This document shows, in pieces, positions 43,888 to 56,762 of a stretch of 64,000 nucleotides of DNA (positions are counted from its first letter, which is position 1; each line of letters starts with the position of its first letter). The stretch is from Ambrosia x helenae (lineage: Eukaryota > Streptophyta > Magnoliopsida > Asterales > Asteraceae). The DNA is taken from contig CM061230.1 in the NCBI GenBank assembly GCA_030844895.1, positions 660,705-724,704 of the forward strand. The letters are read 5' to 3'. The translations under genes were made by a program, and so were the position numbers. Below the pieces are notes generated by a model. It ran no database searches, was not told where the DNA came from, and saw only the letters and a program-made list of their open reading frames with translations.

Positions 43888-44065
43888 CAGGGGCGGATCT
43901 AGTTCATGGGGAGGGGGTGTGGACGTTGCGGCTGAACTTCGCGTGCGTAGTGGAAAATTAGTGGAAAATTTGGTTTTTTTTTTTACGAAATTTGAAAAAC
44001 GTTGCTACTAAAATGATAAAAATGAAAAACGTTACTACTGAAAAATGTTTCTAGATCCGCCACTG
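43888..44065. mobile_element. hAT-type MITE of the GGCGGATCTAG family
   Basis: Inverted ends are CAGGGGCGGATCTAG and CTAGATCCGCCACTG. Exact 8-bp duplications, ATTACAAC, are at 43,880-43,887 and 44,066-44,073. The interior has two GAAAAACGTTRCTACT blocks. The sister copy is at 53,615-53,788. Confidence 0.92.
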
Positions 44066-44073
44066 ATTACAAC

Positions 44074-47000
44074 CATGCCACTACATTTAACAAATGATGA
44101 AAACAACTCTCTTGTTACCACATTACGATTCTGCCATCAAAATACCATTCCTTTGGCATGCCATAAAAACCGGTTTCACATGTAACCAGTAATAAAAAAA
44201 TCCCAAACTGAACCGAAGTGAAAACCGGCTAAAACCAACACTAAAACCGATCAAATAGACCCGAACCAAAACCTGTACACAAACCGGAACCGAAACTGGC
44301 TCAAAAAAATACATTTTGGCCATAAAGACAAATAACTTTTTTTTTTTGTAATAAAATTCAATTTCCTTATTTAAAAAACCCTAAAAGTTAATGAAAGTTA
44401 AGTTTTATGTGGTTTATATGATTTTAAAAAGTGTGCAAGTGAACCGAAATGGAATCGAAACCGAAACCGGGTAAAAAACCGATTTTATGGCCGACCAAAC
44501 CAGTACGGAACCAAACCAGTTTGACTTGGAACAAGTCAACATCCAAACCGGTTTGGGTTCTTAAAAAAACGGTGTGTGCACCTCTATCCCCATGCCAGCC
44601 AACAAACAAAAGTCGTCTCCAATGCCAACGGCCACGACTGGCGGAGGCGGTGGGAGTAAGACGAGGCGACGGGAATAAGGCAAGGCAACGAGAGTATCCT
44701 AGAGAGAGAGGGGGTGTACACTGATAGGGTGGGCGGGGTAGTCCGTGATAGCCATGACCATGACGACCACCACCTCCACCAAAACATCATGGCCACGAGG
44801 CCAAAATCTCGTGACAACCATCACGGAGAAAAACGACTGTTGGGGATGAGGTGTGATGCATAATTGGAGTTGTATGAAGTTGCTACGATTCGGTTTAAAT
44901 ATCAAAACATACATAAAAAAGCACACAATAGTAATTTAAAAGAAGCACATGGTTAGTATTATTTGTGCAAGAGATGAACTTTTTTGTCCATTGCATACCT
45001 TTCATCCCTAATTCCCTATAAACTGTTGTGTTTAGCCAATGACATGTTATGACAAGCCAAACATAAATGATATTGTTGAAAATTGAAATTCACAATTTAA
45101 AGGGCTTAAATTTAAGTTATCTTGTTAAAGGGCACAATGTACAATATAGAATGAACAATAGTTTGTCTTGATTTGGAGGACTAGAGGGTTGGAAGTACGT
45201 ATGTATAAACGGTGTAGGTGCTATGTTTATGTGTAGGAAGGTTAGGTTAGTTATATAAATTATATTGCTAAACTTTTGTTTGTGGTATAGTTAACATAAT
45301 TTTTTTCATACATGTTACGGGAGGGTTGCTAACATGTGTATAATGTCTGGTTATTTATTACTATGTTACCTTTGTAAGAATTTGACATTTGGATAAATCA
45401 TTAAAAAGTTTATTTAAACAAAATATTAGATTTTCATTGCAAACCTTTGTACCTTTGTACCGAATATATCTCATTGAATTATAAGATAAGTGCATGCGTA
45501 GTGGCGGTGATGGGGTTACATGGGGGGTGCGATGGCCACCCATAACGTCGAGAACACCATCCCCAGGTATATCACAAACATTGTTGTGGATGTTAACAAA
45601 GGAGTATCTGTCTATATAAATTAATTTATTACTATAGAAATATTGACCTTTTGTTGTACAACTACCTTGCATATTGTGGATCAAATAATTGGCCTCAAAG
45701 TATTGTACCCTAGCTTGACATTCCATTTTGATCAAATATATACCTAAAACAACAGGTAAATATGTACTCACGTTGTTGCTTGTCTTCATCATCTTCCAAC
45801 CTAACCGGGCGATATTTACGGTCTGCACCTTTTTTTTTCTGGCCGACTGCTCATTTTGTCAGGTACACCTTTTATGGTCACAAAACATGTTCATTCAAAT
45901 AGAGATCCAGTTAAGAACAAAATGCAAGGTGAATTCATGTTTACACATTTTTAGGGCAACCCGAAGAACAACTTTTGATTCCTCTGCAACATCCAATCAT
46001 TTGAAAAAGGTATTATAAGTTACTGGATAATTGGCTTCATAAAAAGGTTGGCTTCACAGAATGGAGAAGTTGTAGTGGTTGATTAATCTTTATCAGATGT
46101 AGCTAAATTATGCATCTCTTCGACATTCAAGATATTGGAGATGATGATTGTATTCTTTCTGAACATCAAACAATAGACACTGAATAAATAGACACTAATT
46201 GATAACAATATTTTTTGGTAAATATTTTTTCCACCAACACGTATTTGAGAAAAAAACTCGTCATCTTCATCATGAGAGTATTAACTACTTTCCTTTCATT
46301 ATTAGGTGGTTTTGCTACGCTTGCTTTTGTATATGCACTCATTTTTAAATTATTAGAGACATGTTTGTATCCAAATGCAAAAGGAAAATGTTTGAACACT
46401 TGATCATCATCATCAATGTTTGTGATATGGGATTGATGTTTGTTATCACCTTATTGTATTTGTATCTAAAACCTTATCGTGGAGCATATTAACCTTTTCA
46501 AATTGAATTGTTAATAAACAAATTTTGATGATTGATATAGAAGTGACTTTTTTGACACATTTACTTATCAACGAGTTAAACTAGATTGGGTTTCATCTCA
46601 AATGGCTCAAGTAATTTTTTTAACTAACAAGGAAAATGAGTCAAATGGGTTGAATGCATCACAAGGTGCCTATAGTCTACTTTTTTTTTTTTTTTTAATT
46701 CTATATTACGTTTGCCTCTCTTAAAAATCTTGGTTATAGAGATTCCTTTATGTTTAGTTTAGTTCTAAAAATGTTGAAATAGCACACGGTTTATATAAAG
46801 CATCCACCTAGCGTGTACTTTTACAAACTTATTCAATGCACTGAAGAAGTATGGTCACTAAATTTATAACTAACTAAATCTAGGTTGTTGCTTCCTACAT
46901 ACTGCATGTCACAATAAGTAATGATCTACAAGGCCTAAGAGGCATATTTTTTAAGGCTCGGATGTGGTACATAAATCCTCAAGAATGCCATTGCACGAGA

Positions 47001-47743
47001 TGATCGATAAACTAAATATAGAGTATCACATTGTATATTATCGCTCCCGCAGCAACGCACAAGTTTCCTACTTGTCAAATATAAGATTTAATAACACTTT
47101 AATTGGTGGGCCTAATTAAAGAAATCTTGCGAGATCTAATTAAATAAATCTTGTAATCTGTTGGGCTTATACCATTGAGCAAGATACCGGCAGCCCAAAG
47201 AAACAGGCGGGTCTGGGGGATACGGGCCGAATAGGAGCCCATTGGTTTCATGGGTGGGTTACATGTGGGAAAATGTAAGTGGCATAATATATTCATCCAA
47301 TTAACATAGTGTAATTTTTTTTTTATGGAATTCCCTTGAAATTAATTACACTAAACATCATAGTTTTTTTTTTCAACAAAATAGAAGCTGAAAGTATAAA
47401 TTCATAGTTGACAAAAGTTAAAGAACTGAAATTGGGTCTTGGTGTGTACCTAAGGCCTAAAAAGGCAAGTCATATTGTCGTAAGATCTTAACAACGCAAA
47501 AGGGAAAACTAGGATTTTCGGTAATCAACCAGGCTTATAGACCCTTCTAACTCATAAATAGGTTGATGATTTTTGGATGTAGTTCCAAGTGTGAGGTTTT
47601 TGAATACTCAAGGTTCTGGTTTTATTTCGTAAGTCACCGTTAAAAAAAAAAGAAATTGAAATGTCATAGGAAAGTGGGGTAAAATTTACTATTTAGATTA
47701 AAAAAAATAGTTATTGATAAATATTTTTTAGTTAGTTCTAAAA
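44074..47743. other. Intergenic DNA, no gene recognised
   Basis: The first part (44,150-44,600) is rich in AACCGGTTT / AAACCGAAAC words and looks like a fragment of a dispersed element. 44,640-44,840 is GC-rich and repeat-like. A degenerate Helitron-like hairpin plus end (CTCCCGCAGCAACGCACAAG) is at about 47,043-47,078. The 155-codon minus-strand frame at 45,361-45,828 has no motif I recognise. Confidence 0.5.
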
Positions 47744-47963
47744 CCAAAGGCATTATAGCCCAACGATATCTTGGTGGTGAGATAAGACTTAGGGACCATA
47801 AGGTTCTGGGTTCAAATCTCACAAAGAGGGTTTTCTCATAATTATGAGTTTCCTCCTGAATTGGTGACTTGGTGGTGGAATATGATCGCGTGGCAACATT
47901 GGTGGCACGATGATACTCCAGTGTTCCGTGAGTGATTCCAATTTGTTGGCCGTTCAAAAAAAA
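47744..47963 (+). mobile_element. tRNA-derived SINE, full length
   Basis: The head has an A-box-like TAGCCCAACGATATC region and a B box in GGTTCTGGGTTCAAATCTC. The body carries GGTGACTTGGTGGTGGAATA. The tail is TTGGCCGTTC followed by A residues. AGTTAGTTCTAAAA (47,730-47,743) and AGTTAGTTCAAAAA (47,964-47,977) form a 14-bp duplication with one mismatch. A truncated copy is at 1147-1282. Confidence 0.88.
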
Positions 47964-48397
47964 AGTTAGTTCAAAAACATTATGTTATATTGTATGTCTA
48001 ACTTGCTAATTTCATCACCTAAAACTTTTGCACAATTTTTGTATGTACATTGTTACGCTAATTTTAGACAATAATTAGATTTTTTTTTATTAACTATATA
48101 TGTTTTGCTAGAATTCCATATTTTTGGACTAACGAAATACGTCAGTAACCTGAAGAGACAAAGAAGAGAGAAAATTATATTTAATTTACTAAAGTTAAAA
48201 TCAAACGATTTCATCTTATTGCCCCGTAATTGTAAAATGTTCTTCTTCACAGGCTTCTATTTACACCTATAAAAGAAACATTTTACGTACATAATGAAGA
48301 ACTCGACAAAACAAGCTAATCAATATACAAATTATTTATCGTTAAGAATACACCTTCAGAGAAAAATGTTGTCAAATGATTAAATAACAACACCCAA

Positions 48398-51300
48398 CTA
48401 GACATTATTGTCATTTCGACTCTCTTTTCCTGATTCTGATCCTGTAGTCGGCTTTTCGACATTCTTGTAAGTATGAAGCATAAAGTTGCACGCTCCAACT
48501 GCTTCTCCCACCGTTAGATATATCCATTCTTGCCCGATCACCTCTATCAACTTAGCTTTGTTCATCTTCTTTATTACCTCTCCACCAGGATTCGCCAAAA
48601 CCAACTACAAATAGTAATACATAGAAATTCAGTCACTTGTCGCTCAGATTTTAAAAAGTTTGTAAAAAAATGGTATAGATACCTTTAGCCCTCTTCTTTC
48701 CATAACCTTTTTAACTTCTCCAAGCATTGTTATCCCACTTGTATCAATATTTCCAACAGCTGCAATCACCCAAAACATTTTTTTTTAATTTTTTCTATGG
48801 TTTTTTTAATTATATAAAAAATTTTATTCCACCATTGTTCACTTACCACTCAATGCAAGAATGACATATTGCAAGCTATTTTCCTTTGAAGACTTCAATC
48901 TATCTTCCTCTTCATCAACCCATCTCACAATCCTGACACATAAAGAAAAATAAAAATTTTAATTTTTTTTTTAAATAAAAATTCCTTTTATGATTACAAA
49001 GACAAAACATTGAGTGAATATATACCTTTCCCTTAAGTAGCTAGAGTTAGCAAAATAAATAGGTGCTTCAATTTGAAGTATCAAGATTCCTGGAACGGTT
49101 TTCGCATTTTGGTATTGATCCATACTTCTATAAATCGTGGAATCGGGTATGTGACCTAGTGTCGATGTTCTTGGCCTCGAGACAAACAGGAGTACCCTAA
49201 GCAACGACAACGCGACCTACATTTGTCCCATTTGATCTTAGATTATAATACTAAAATTTTAAAAATAAGAAAACATGTTTAAAAAGTATAATATAGTAAG
49301 TACTATACCGCGATAACTAGTCCAATTTCAACACTCCCAAAGACAACACCAAAGTATGCACTCATGCATACAACAAAGTCGAATTTGTCTAGAGTCCATA
49401 GGTGAATTGCTTCTTCATAATTAATAAGGCCGAGCATTGCGGATATAATAATTGAAGACAATACAACAAGTGGAGTGTAGTGAAACAATGGGGTTAGGAA
49501 TAGTAACGTGATCATCACCGCAATAGCCATAACAATGTTTGATACAGCAGTTTTACATCCAGCATTGAAGTTTACAGCAGAGCGCGAAAATGGCCCTAAA
49601 TATCAAATTAATAAAAAAAAACATAAATTAGAAAATATTACCAAACATTTATCAAAACATTTATCAGAAAGGGTATAATAGTCATTTTACACACCCGTGG
49701 TGAGATAGCAAGAAGTGAATGAACCAGCAATATTCATCATGCCAAAGGCAATCATCTCTTTGTTACCATCAATATTGTAATTCTTGAACATGGCAAAGCT
49801 TCTTCCAACAGCAATTCCTTCCTGTTTGAATTTACATTATTACCCCTTATAATAGACATGCTTTAATTATTTGTACTTTGTGTATATATCTATGTACCAA
49901 AATTATTTAAAAACAATTGATAGTGGAGTGCAAATAATTGAACTTGAAGGTACACAAGTGGCTACAGAAGCATTTATTTCATAGCTAAAAGTTTATAACA
50001 TGTTTAAAATGGGAATAAATATACATGCATTAGTGACTTGTACATCACGTTTGAAAGTATGTACATCGTACGGATTTTTGGTAAATGGTAAGTTGGTAAG
50101 CCATATATTTGATTAAACAGTAGGTCCGTGACTGACATTGTGTTTAGGCATTTTATGAACAATTTTTTTTTTTTTTACAAAATAATTGCAAGTGGAAAGA
50201 AAATTATTGATGGTACAAGTGATAAAGCAGAAAGGACAAGTGACTTACAGCAAGGGCAATGACACCCGTGACTATGCCAGTTTTGATTGCCGTAGATAAA
50301 TATGGTGATCCAAAAGACAAGTCCATTATTGTTATTGGATTTAGCCCTTTTTTCAGTTCTCCAATCTGTATTTCACATTACAAAATAATTAAATATTGTA
50401 GTTTTATTATAATTGTAAATCATAATTTCATTATATATTAATGAGTCACTAGAAAGTCATATATAACTGACTCACCTTTAACTTTTACCATATTTCATAC
50501 TAGATAAACTTAAAGTAATTGTGACAAAATAAGGTGGATCAAGAATTAAATGATTGATATGTGAAATAACATATAGGTTTTTTTTTTTTTTTTTTGGATA
50601 AATACATATAGTAACAAAAACACAGGGCAAATTACATAAGGACAGCAGGTAGGCGGACAACAAGCTGTGCTGCTACTTTTGTAAATTGTATGGTAAAATC
50701 TGTTTTAGTGGATAAAGAAACTAACCACTTGAACGCCATGTTTCTCCGCATGAGTAAGATAAACGAGAACACTTCCTAGAATCACCGACGTGAGTGGTGC
50801 CATTGCCGAAATCCAAAAGAGTTTAGGTCTTTTAGTGCTCTGTTCATATCAATTTTTGCATTAGTATATGTATCTTTCATACTCTAAATTACATATAGAG
50901 AGACGCGTTCAATATAAAACTTCATTTAAATAAAAAAATTCAATACACTTATATCTAGTCCTCTCTTGAATTAGTGTGAGAGACAGAGTTGATTGATTGA
51001 TCGCTTGATTTAAACGCGTTACGTATAAAAGTTAAGCAAAGAATAAAGTATTTTTATGATTTTCGTTGTATCTTATCAAAACTGAGTATTTATTATACGC
51101 CACTCTATGTTGCATTTTAGAATTATGGATCATTAGATCATCTACTATACTATAAAGGGTATGCTATATTTTATTTTATTTTTACTTTACAAATTTCACT
51201 TTTTTAGAAACTAAAATTAAAATAAGTATACTTACTACATATCTAGCAACCAAGAGGTAGAACAGGAAGCATATACCCAAAACTGCACTCTCCCATCTCC

Positions 51301-52997
51301 ACTGCAATAACATATAGTATTTCATTATTTAATATTTAATATGTATCATTTAACATACTAAAAGGCAAAATGTCTCAAAGTTCTATATATTATTAACAAA
51401 TAAAGGAATAATAATAATCAATGATTATTTTGAAGAACCTTGTGAGTTTGAGAAAAGACAGATCTCAAAACTGATACGAGGTCAGTGCCATGAGTGAAGT
51501 GTTCCAAACCCAATATTCCTTTCAACTGTTGCAAGCAAACAACCGTTGCCGCACCACCCATAAACCCTACTATCGTCGCGTGCGACAAGAAATCAACGAT
51601 AAACCCGAGCCTGCATGGATTAATTAAACTTAGATATCCGTTATTAACCCATGACCTAATAGTCCAGTGGTATGAAACTATGACTATGACCTCCATAAAA
51701 GTTATGTGCATTTAAATAGTAAAAAATGCAAGGTTAGAAAGTATTTAAATGTAAAAAAAAATGTTTGCTTAAATAGAACTATCAATTATTTACCGTGTAA
51801 TTTATATCCATTAATTAAATGTGTATATATAAACTAGTTGTGCAATATTACCTCAAGATGCCCAATGAAGCTTGTAAAACTCCAGCAAAGAACGTCGCCG
51901 TGAAAGCTAACTGAAGATATAGTTTTGGCTCTTCATTAGCGTTCACCACTGCCCCTAACATGGAACCGATTAGCAGCGACGCCACCGCCACTGTCCCCAC
52001 CGCTAAATCTTTTGAACTTCCCATCATTGCATACACTAGTGGCGGAATGAAGCTCGAATCTTCAAAATTTAAAAAAAAATAATGACACAAAAATTTCCTG
52101 TTAGTTATTTAATAATTAATACCATATATTATAACCGTCAGCTTTTTTAGCTGACAGTATAGTAGACATGTCTCTACCCTATAAGTTAGGATAGACTTAA
52201 GGTTTGCCCTCGTCTTGCTTAGGTTTTCCATCACCTTACTTTTGTATTAGCTTTAATTTAATACACTATCCTAGTTAGGGATGAGCATGGTACCGGTCCG
52301 GTACCAAAAATATCAGTACCGAAATTTTCTAAAAGTGGGTACCGTTACCGAAAACAACCGGTACTGTACCACTATTTGAACGTAAAAATCGGTAAATACC
52401 GGTCCTGAAAAACCAAAAATGTGGGTACCGGTAGTGGTACCGAAATTGATTCGGTACCCGTACCCGGTACCATTTGCTCATCCCTAATCCTAGTATTCGA
52501 GAGGACAGATGATAGAGGTAATGTTTGCCCTCATCTCAATTTTTCGGACATAACTTTATGGGTCAGATATTACTGGTTACGTTTGTTTGTTTGTTTACAT
52601 ACTAAAACTACACATTATCATTCAAAATGGTTGTAAAAGTGTGGATATGGAGCTTACACAAGCCAAGAATCGGCGGGAGATTCGCGAGCTTCGCGTAACT
52701 AATCCCTTGAGGAATCGCCAAACTCGCAATAGTAATACCAGCAATAATATCCGACTTTAAAAAGCTTAAATTATAACTAGACGCCCAGTCGAAAAACGGA
52801 AATATATACTGGACAGCCAGTATAAATTTCCGAGACGTCTTTTGCCCTTTAAATTGCCTAAGAGGGTCATCAGGAAACAATGTTTCCTTGACAGTTAACT
52901 TCAAGGATTTTATAAACGGTTGTGGTGGCGGAATAGCTACTTTATGAGGCTGTTGGTCAAACTTTGACATTGGATATTCATAGTCTCCAGTACACAT
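48398..52997 (-). CDS. SULTR3;1: Group 3 sulfate transporter (twelve coding exons, 663 aa)
   Basis: A proton-coupled anion transporter of the SLC26/SulP family; plant group 3 members act in plastid or plasma-membrane sulfate transport. Exons in transcript order: 52,658-52,997; 51,852-52,059; 51,439-51,610; 51,236-51,301; 50,726-50,839; 50,249-50,365; 49,695-49,821; 49,309-49,595; 49,026-49,216; 48,847-48,932; 48,683-48,759; 48,398-48,604. All join in phase with GT-AG borders and give 663 residues, normal for the family. Seen: the N-terminal KETLFPDDPLRQFK, SLAIPQGISYAKLANLPP (first transport helices), SSKDLAVGTVAVASLL, GFIVDFLSHATIVGFMGGAA, EGIAVGRSFAMFKNYNIDGN and the LTTGPFSRSAVNF block. 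A C-terminal STAS domain spans about 505-640, with NIDTSGI (Thr at 576, the conserved site in this family). The start MCTGDYEYP matches the group 3 N-terminus. The subgroup number is by resemblance and could be a close paralogue. Confidence 0.96.
50575..50597. repeat. T-run in sulfate transporter intron 5
   Basis: A run of about 18 T residues. It could be the tail of a minus-strand retro-insertion, but no target duplication was found. Confidence 0.5.
52276..52486. mobile_element. TAGGGATGAGC hAT-type MITE in sulfate transporter intron 1
   Basis: Ends are TAGGGATGAGCATGG and TTTGCTCATCCCTA. Exact 8-bp duplications, ATCCTAGT, are at 52,268-52,275 and 52,487-52,494. GGTACCGGT words fill the arms. 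A relative is in methyltransferase intron 1 (23,271-23,463). Confidence 0.92.
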
Positions 52998-53069
52998 AAT
53001 GTAATTAGTGTGTTTTGAAGTTTGTAATAATATTATTTGGTTGTGGGATGAGATAGGAGGTGATTAATG

Positions 53070-53080
53070 GGTTTATATAC
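53070..53080 (-). promoter_or_regulatory. TATA box of the sulfate transporter gene
   Basis: GTATATAAAC on the minus strand lies about 75 bases before the start codon, a plausible core promoter position. Confidence 0.6.
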
Positions 53081-53606
53081 TAGTATTTGAGTGGGTGTGT
53101 GGGGCCAAAACAATGACCATACTGTTGGGATTGTGACGCGCTGACGCGTTGAGTGGAGATAATAGTGTACAAATTTTCGTCGCTAATTAACGATGTTTTG
53201 AAAGACCGGACATGGAACAAGGCCTGTCTAGTCTAGTAACTTGATTTGATAGGATAAATAGTGGTTTAAAATGTAAAGGTAAGGAAATAGGAAGGCAATA
53301 AGTTTGATGCAAAAGGTTGGAGGTGTATTATTGATGTTAAAGTGGAAAAATTTGGGATAATTGAGAAACATGTCACCTTGGACACCGGTGGTCAATTATA
53401 GTGATAATACGTTTATGGTTTAGGAATATTTTTTAGTTTATTATTAAGTTTTAAGTTAAATATAACTAGTAAAGTAATATTACTACACGACAGAAACTTG
53501 GTCACTATCTGTCGATACTTGTTTAAATTGATAGAAAACTAAGAAAAACAAAATTTTGTAACCATTTTGGTACCGGTGCTAGACTTAGAACTATTAATTA
53601 GGAAAA
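53081..53606. other. Upstream region of the sulfate transporter gene
   Basis: AT-rich. There is a TGACGCGCTGACGCG block at about 53,133-53,148. No other gene or delimited repeat. Confidence 0.5.
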
Positions 53607-53614
53607 GTAACTAT

Positions 53615-53788
53615 CAGGGGTGGGCCTAATGAAGAAGTAGGTGTCGCGTCCGTTGCGGCTCAACTTTGCGAGCATAGTGGAAAGTTAGTGAAAAATTTGT
53701 TTTTTTTACGAAATTTGGAAAACGTTACTACTAAAATGAAAAAAATGAAAAACGTTACTACTAAAAAACATTTCTATATCCGCCACTG
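53615..53788. mobile_element. hAT-type MITE of the GGCGGATCTAG family
   Basis: It runs from CAGGGGTGGGCCTAATG to TCTATATCCGCCACTG. Exact 8-bp duplications, GTAACTAT, are at 53,607-53,614 and 53,789-53,796. It shares the GAAAAACGTTACTACT repeats and GTGGAAAGTTAGTGAAAAAT block with 43,888-44,065. It lies about 0.6 kb upstream of the sulfate transporter start. Confidence 0.92.
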
Positions 53789-53796
53789 GTAACTAT

Positions 53797-54930
53797 AAAA
53801 AATATCCTAACAAATGGGACGACCAATTAACATTTAATTTTAAAATATCATAACAAAATTCTGCTAGACTTAGAACTGTTTGGTCCCTTGGTCACCAGAA
53901 TTTGCGTTTTGAACAAAAAAAATGGACTTTGGAACCAGACGACCAATGATTCAGACTCGCATGGCTTGGGTTCCAGACCTAGCCACTTTCCACTAGACCA
54001 CATACCTCTCATCGTTTAATCCATTTCCAGACGTTAAAAATGAACATGTGAAAATAATATATAATTTGAATTTGTTATATTGGTGTCCATAAACGGATCG
54101 ATTCAAGTTTGAGTTTTACCAAGCTTGGATTCATTTTGTTTAATTTTAGAGATTTGAACTTCAACTAGATTTTTTCAGCCTTGTGTTTAAAACTTGGCTT
54201 GTTACGATTTTATTTTATTTTATTTTGTTTTGTTTTGTTTTAAATAGGTCCGTTAAGCCATGGTTTTTACAAAATAGTTGACAAAATTCATTTAGAAAAA
54301 TATATTTTTTTTTCACGAATAGTTGGTTTTTATTTTATTGCCATCAAAACAGATTTAACTAAAATTTTTTTTTTATAATTTAATAACTAATTTTATTAAA
54401 AAACAATAATAATTGAACGCAACGTGTAGTAAATGTTGATTTGAAAAATAGTTGTTTATTAAACAAAGTGGGTTAACTTTTATGGAAGGCAGGAGGATGC
54501 ATCTTCTTGTAGTTTGCTGATGACGTGATCAAAAATCAAAATTACCGGTGAAAGTGGATTTTGGCAGGTAACGGAAGGCAATTAAAGTGGCGGTTATAAA
54601 AGAAAAATCAACCAACAAACCATTATAATTTTTTACTAAACTTTTTAAGTTCATTGTAATTCATGCATACGTATCTTAACTTTTGCATAATTATTAAAAT
54701 ATAAATTAATTAATCTCTTCTAAACCACCCAAAAATATCTAGAAACACATTTTACATTTCAATATCACTGGTAGCTTTTGTTCATCTTCATAGCTAGGAG
54801 TGTCCATAACTTGTCAAGATAGACCGAATCATCCAAACCAAGAAAATCAGCCAGTTTTCATAGTTTCTTAGTTTTTATTAAACCACCCTTTTAAGTTTTT
54901 AAAAAAATAAATAAAATAAATAAATAAAAA
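53797..54930. other. AT-rich intergenic DNA
   Basis: Nothing recognised. Confidence 0.5.
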
Positions 54931-54934
54931 TAAT

Positions 54935-55148
54935 AAAGTTTTTTCGGACTCTTGGTGGATATGTCTTGAGACTCTTGGTGTAGGTTTGACACGGTGAAGA
55001 AGGGAAAGGCTCAATTTTATATGTTGTTTTTTCGGACTTTGGTGTATTGTTTAATTCGGATTGTTGTTTGTCGGGCTTTGTTTTCCCGGATTTTCTTTCT
55101 AGCCTCTTGCTAGCTTATTAATAAAGTTTCGTTTGGCCGTTAAAAAAA
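54935..55148 (+). mobile_element. Probable LINE 3' untranslated fragment
   Basis: The stretch ends CTTGCTAGCTTATTAATAAA, then GTTTCGTTTGGCCGTTAAAAAAAA. A trailing TTGGCCGTT plus A-run and TTTCGGAC/TTGGTGTA words fit a LINE 3' tail. The same TTGGCCGTT-A tail ends several SINEs here. No coding part is present. Confidence 0.5.
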
Positions 55149-55237
55149 ACACTTATAATTTTTTAAGTTTAAATTGTAAGTATCTCAAAACTTAAACTAT
55201 AAGATAGAAAAACTTGTAAGAGTATATGTATTATATC

Positions 55238-55951
55238 TAGGGGTGTTCAACGAATCGAATAACGAATTTTCGAATTATTCGAATCGAATATATTATTCGA
55301 ATTTTTAATATTTTTACCTGAATTCGTATTCGATTCGTATTCGTTTAAAATTCAATTTATTCGATTCGTATTCGATTCGAATAAGAAACTCGAATTCGAA
55401 TCGAATTCGAATAAATTCGATCTAGTTCAAATTCACCTTAAATAACAAATTGTTTTACTTTTAGTTTTAAAACTAATACAAACTCATTATTTTTAACATA
55501 TAAAATACAAATCTACAAAATTGATAAACAACAATATGTCAAATACGAGAATAGTAAAAATAGTAGAGAGTATAGTTTTATAGAGTTTTGTGATATATAA
55601 GGTAAATATATATAACATGGTTATGCTAAAAGTTATAGACACTGTGGGTTCTTAGAGTTTGACCAAAATTTAGAAGTTTTTTTTTCCAATGTGTATACTT
55701 GTGTATATAATAATGTGTATATGTGTATATATATTTAAAAAAATATACATGCACAATTTTTTATTCGAATTTCGAATCGAATCGAATTTAAAATCATAAA
55801 TTCGTATTCGATTCGTATTCGATTTACTGGACTCGAATTCGAATCGAATCGAATTCGAATTCTTAATAATCGAATCGAATTCTTGGTAATCGAATCGAAC
55901 TAAATCGAATTTCGAATTTTTCGAATTCGAATCGAATTCTGAACACCCCTA
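55238..55951. mobile_element. TTCGAA-rich hAT-type element, copy 2
   Basis: Ends are TAGGGGTGTTCAACG and TTCTGAACACCCCTA. Exact 8-bp duplications, ATTATATC, are at 55,230-55,237 and 55,952-55,959. Its interior is the reverse complement of copy 1 at 25,678-26,342, including the AT-rich centre. No transposase frame. Confidence 0.92.
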
Positions 55952-56114
55952 ATTATATCAATTCTTTATGCCTAAAGAGGTCAATAAACTATAAGATTTT
56001 GTGCTTTTCAATAAAAAAAATAAAAAATAAAACTATAAGATTTTGTATCAAGGTCATCAAATTATTTAAATGACCATATACGAATACAGTCTTAATTACA
56101 AGTTTAAGATGTAC

Positions 56115-56240
56115 CAAAGGACTTTTGCATTGGTAGTATCAAGGTGTGTAAAGTGGTGTCTCTCTATCTAAGGTTGAGCGTTCGAGTCCCATGGTATAAC
56201 AACACTATATGAAATGTTTGTGCTACAATTTCAATTTGCG
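56115..56240 (+). mobile_element. tRNA-derived SINE
   Basis: An A-box-like TTGGTAGTATCAAGG and a B box in GGTTGAGCGTTCGAGTCCC. Borders were not fixed by a duplication. Confidence 0.6.
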
Positions 56241-56753
56241 AACAACAAACAACATAAGCTCATTATACATAACATAAGCCATGATTCCATTTCACATATG
56301 AATACGAAGTTTCCCCGTGTCACGACAACATATTATACTTATGATGGTTAGAGATCTATTGTTACATCCGTTTAATTGTAGTAATATTAGGACACGTTAC
56401 AGTCGCTTAGTGGATTAAATCTAACTAGTTGTTGGTTGATTTCATGTTTTCCCAATTTCGAGCGGACTAAAAATTGGTAAATATAAATATCATAGACTAA
56501 CAACCAAAACATTTAAATGCATCTGAGTCTATCTTCGGGCGGTACCAGTTAATGTTATCTGTCTAGACTGATTATAGCATGGGTAACAGGCCTAACTAAG
56601 TTGGATCAACTTGGATGACACTAATAAAACTTGTTGGATCTTTATCAACTACTAATCACGATAGCTATTAATAAGTTTTTGTACATAATGTGGTTATAAC
56701 CATAAAAATAAATTTAGAAAAACTGGTATGATAGTTTGATTTTTATGTTGTAA
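56241..56753. other. Intergenic DNA
   Basis: Nothing recognised. Confidence 0.5.
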
Positions 56754-56762
56754 AAAGAAAAA

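Noticed and set aside
45361..45828. 155-codon minus-strand frame as a gene
   Set aside because: No recognisable motif, no splice or promoter context, AT-rich surroundings; probably chance or an old unrecognisable repeat.
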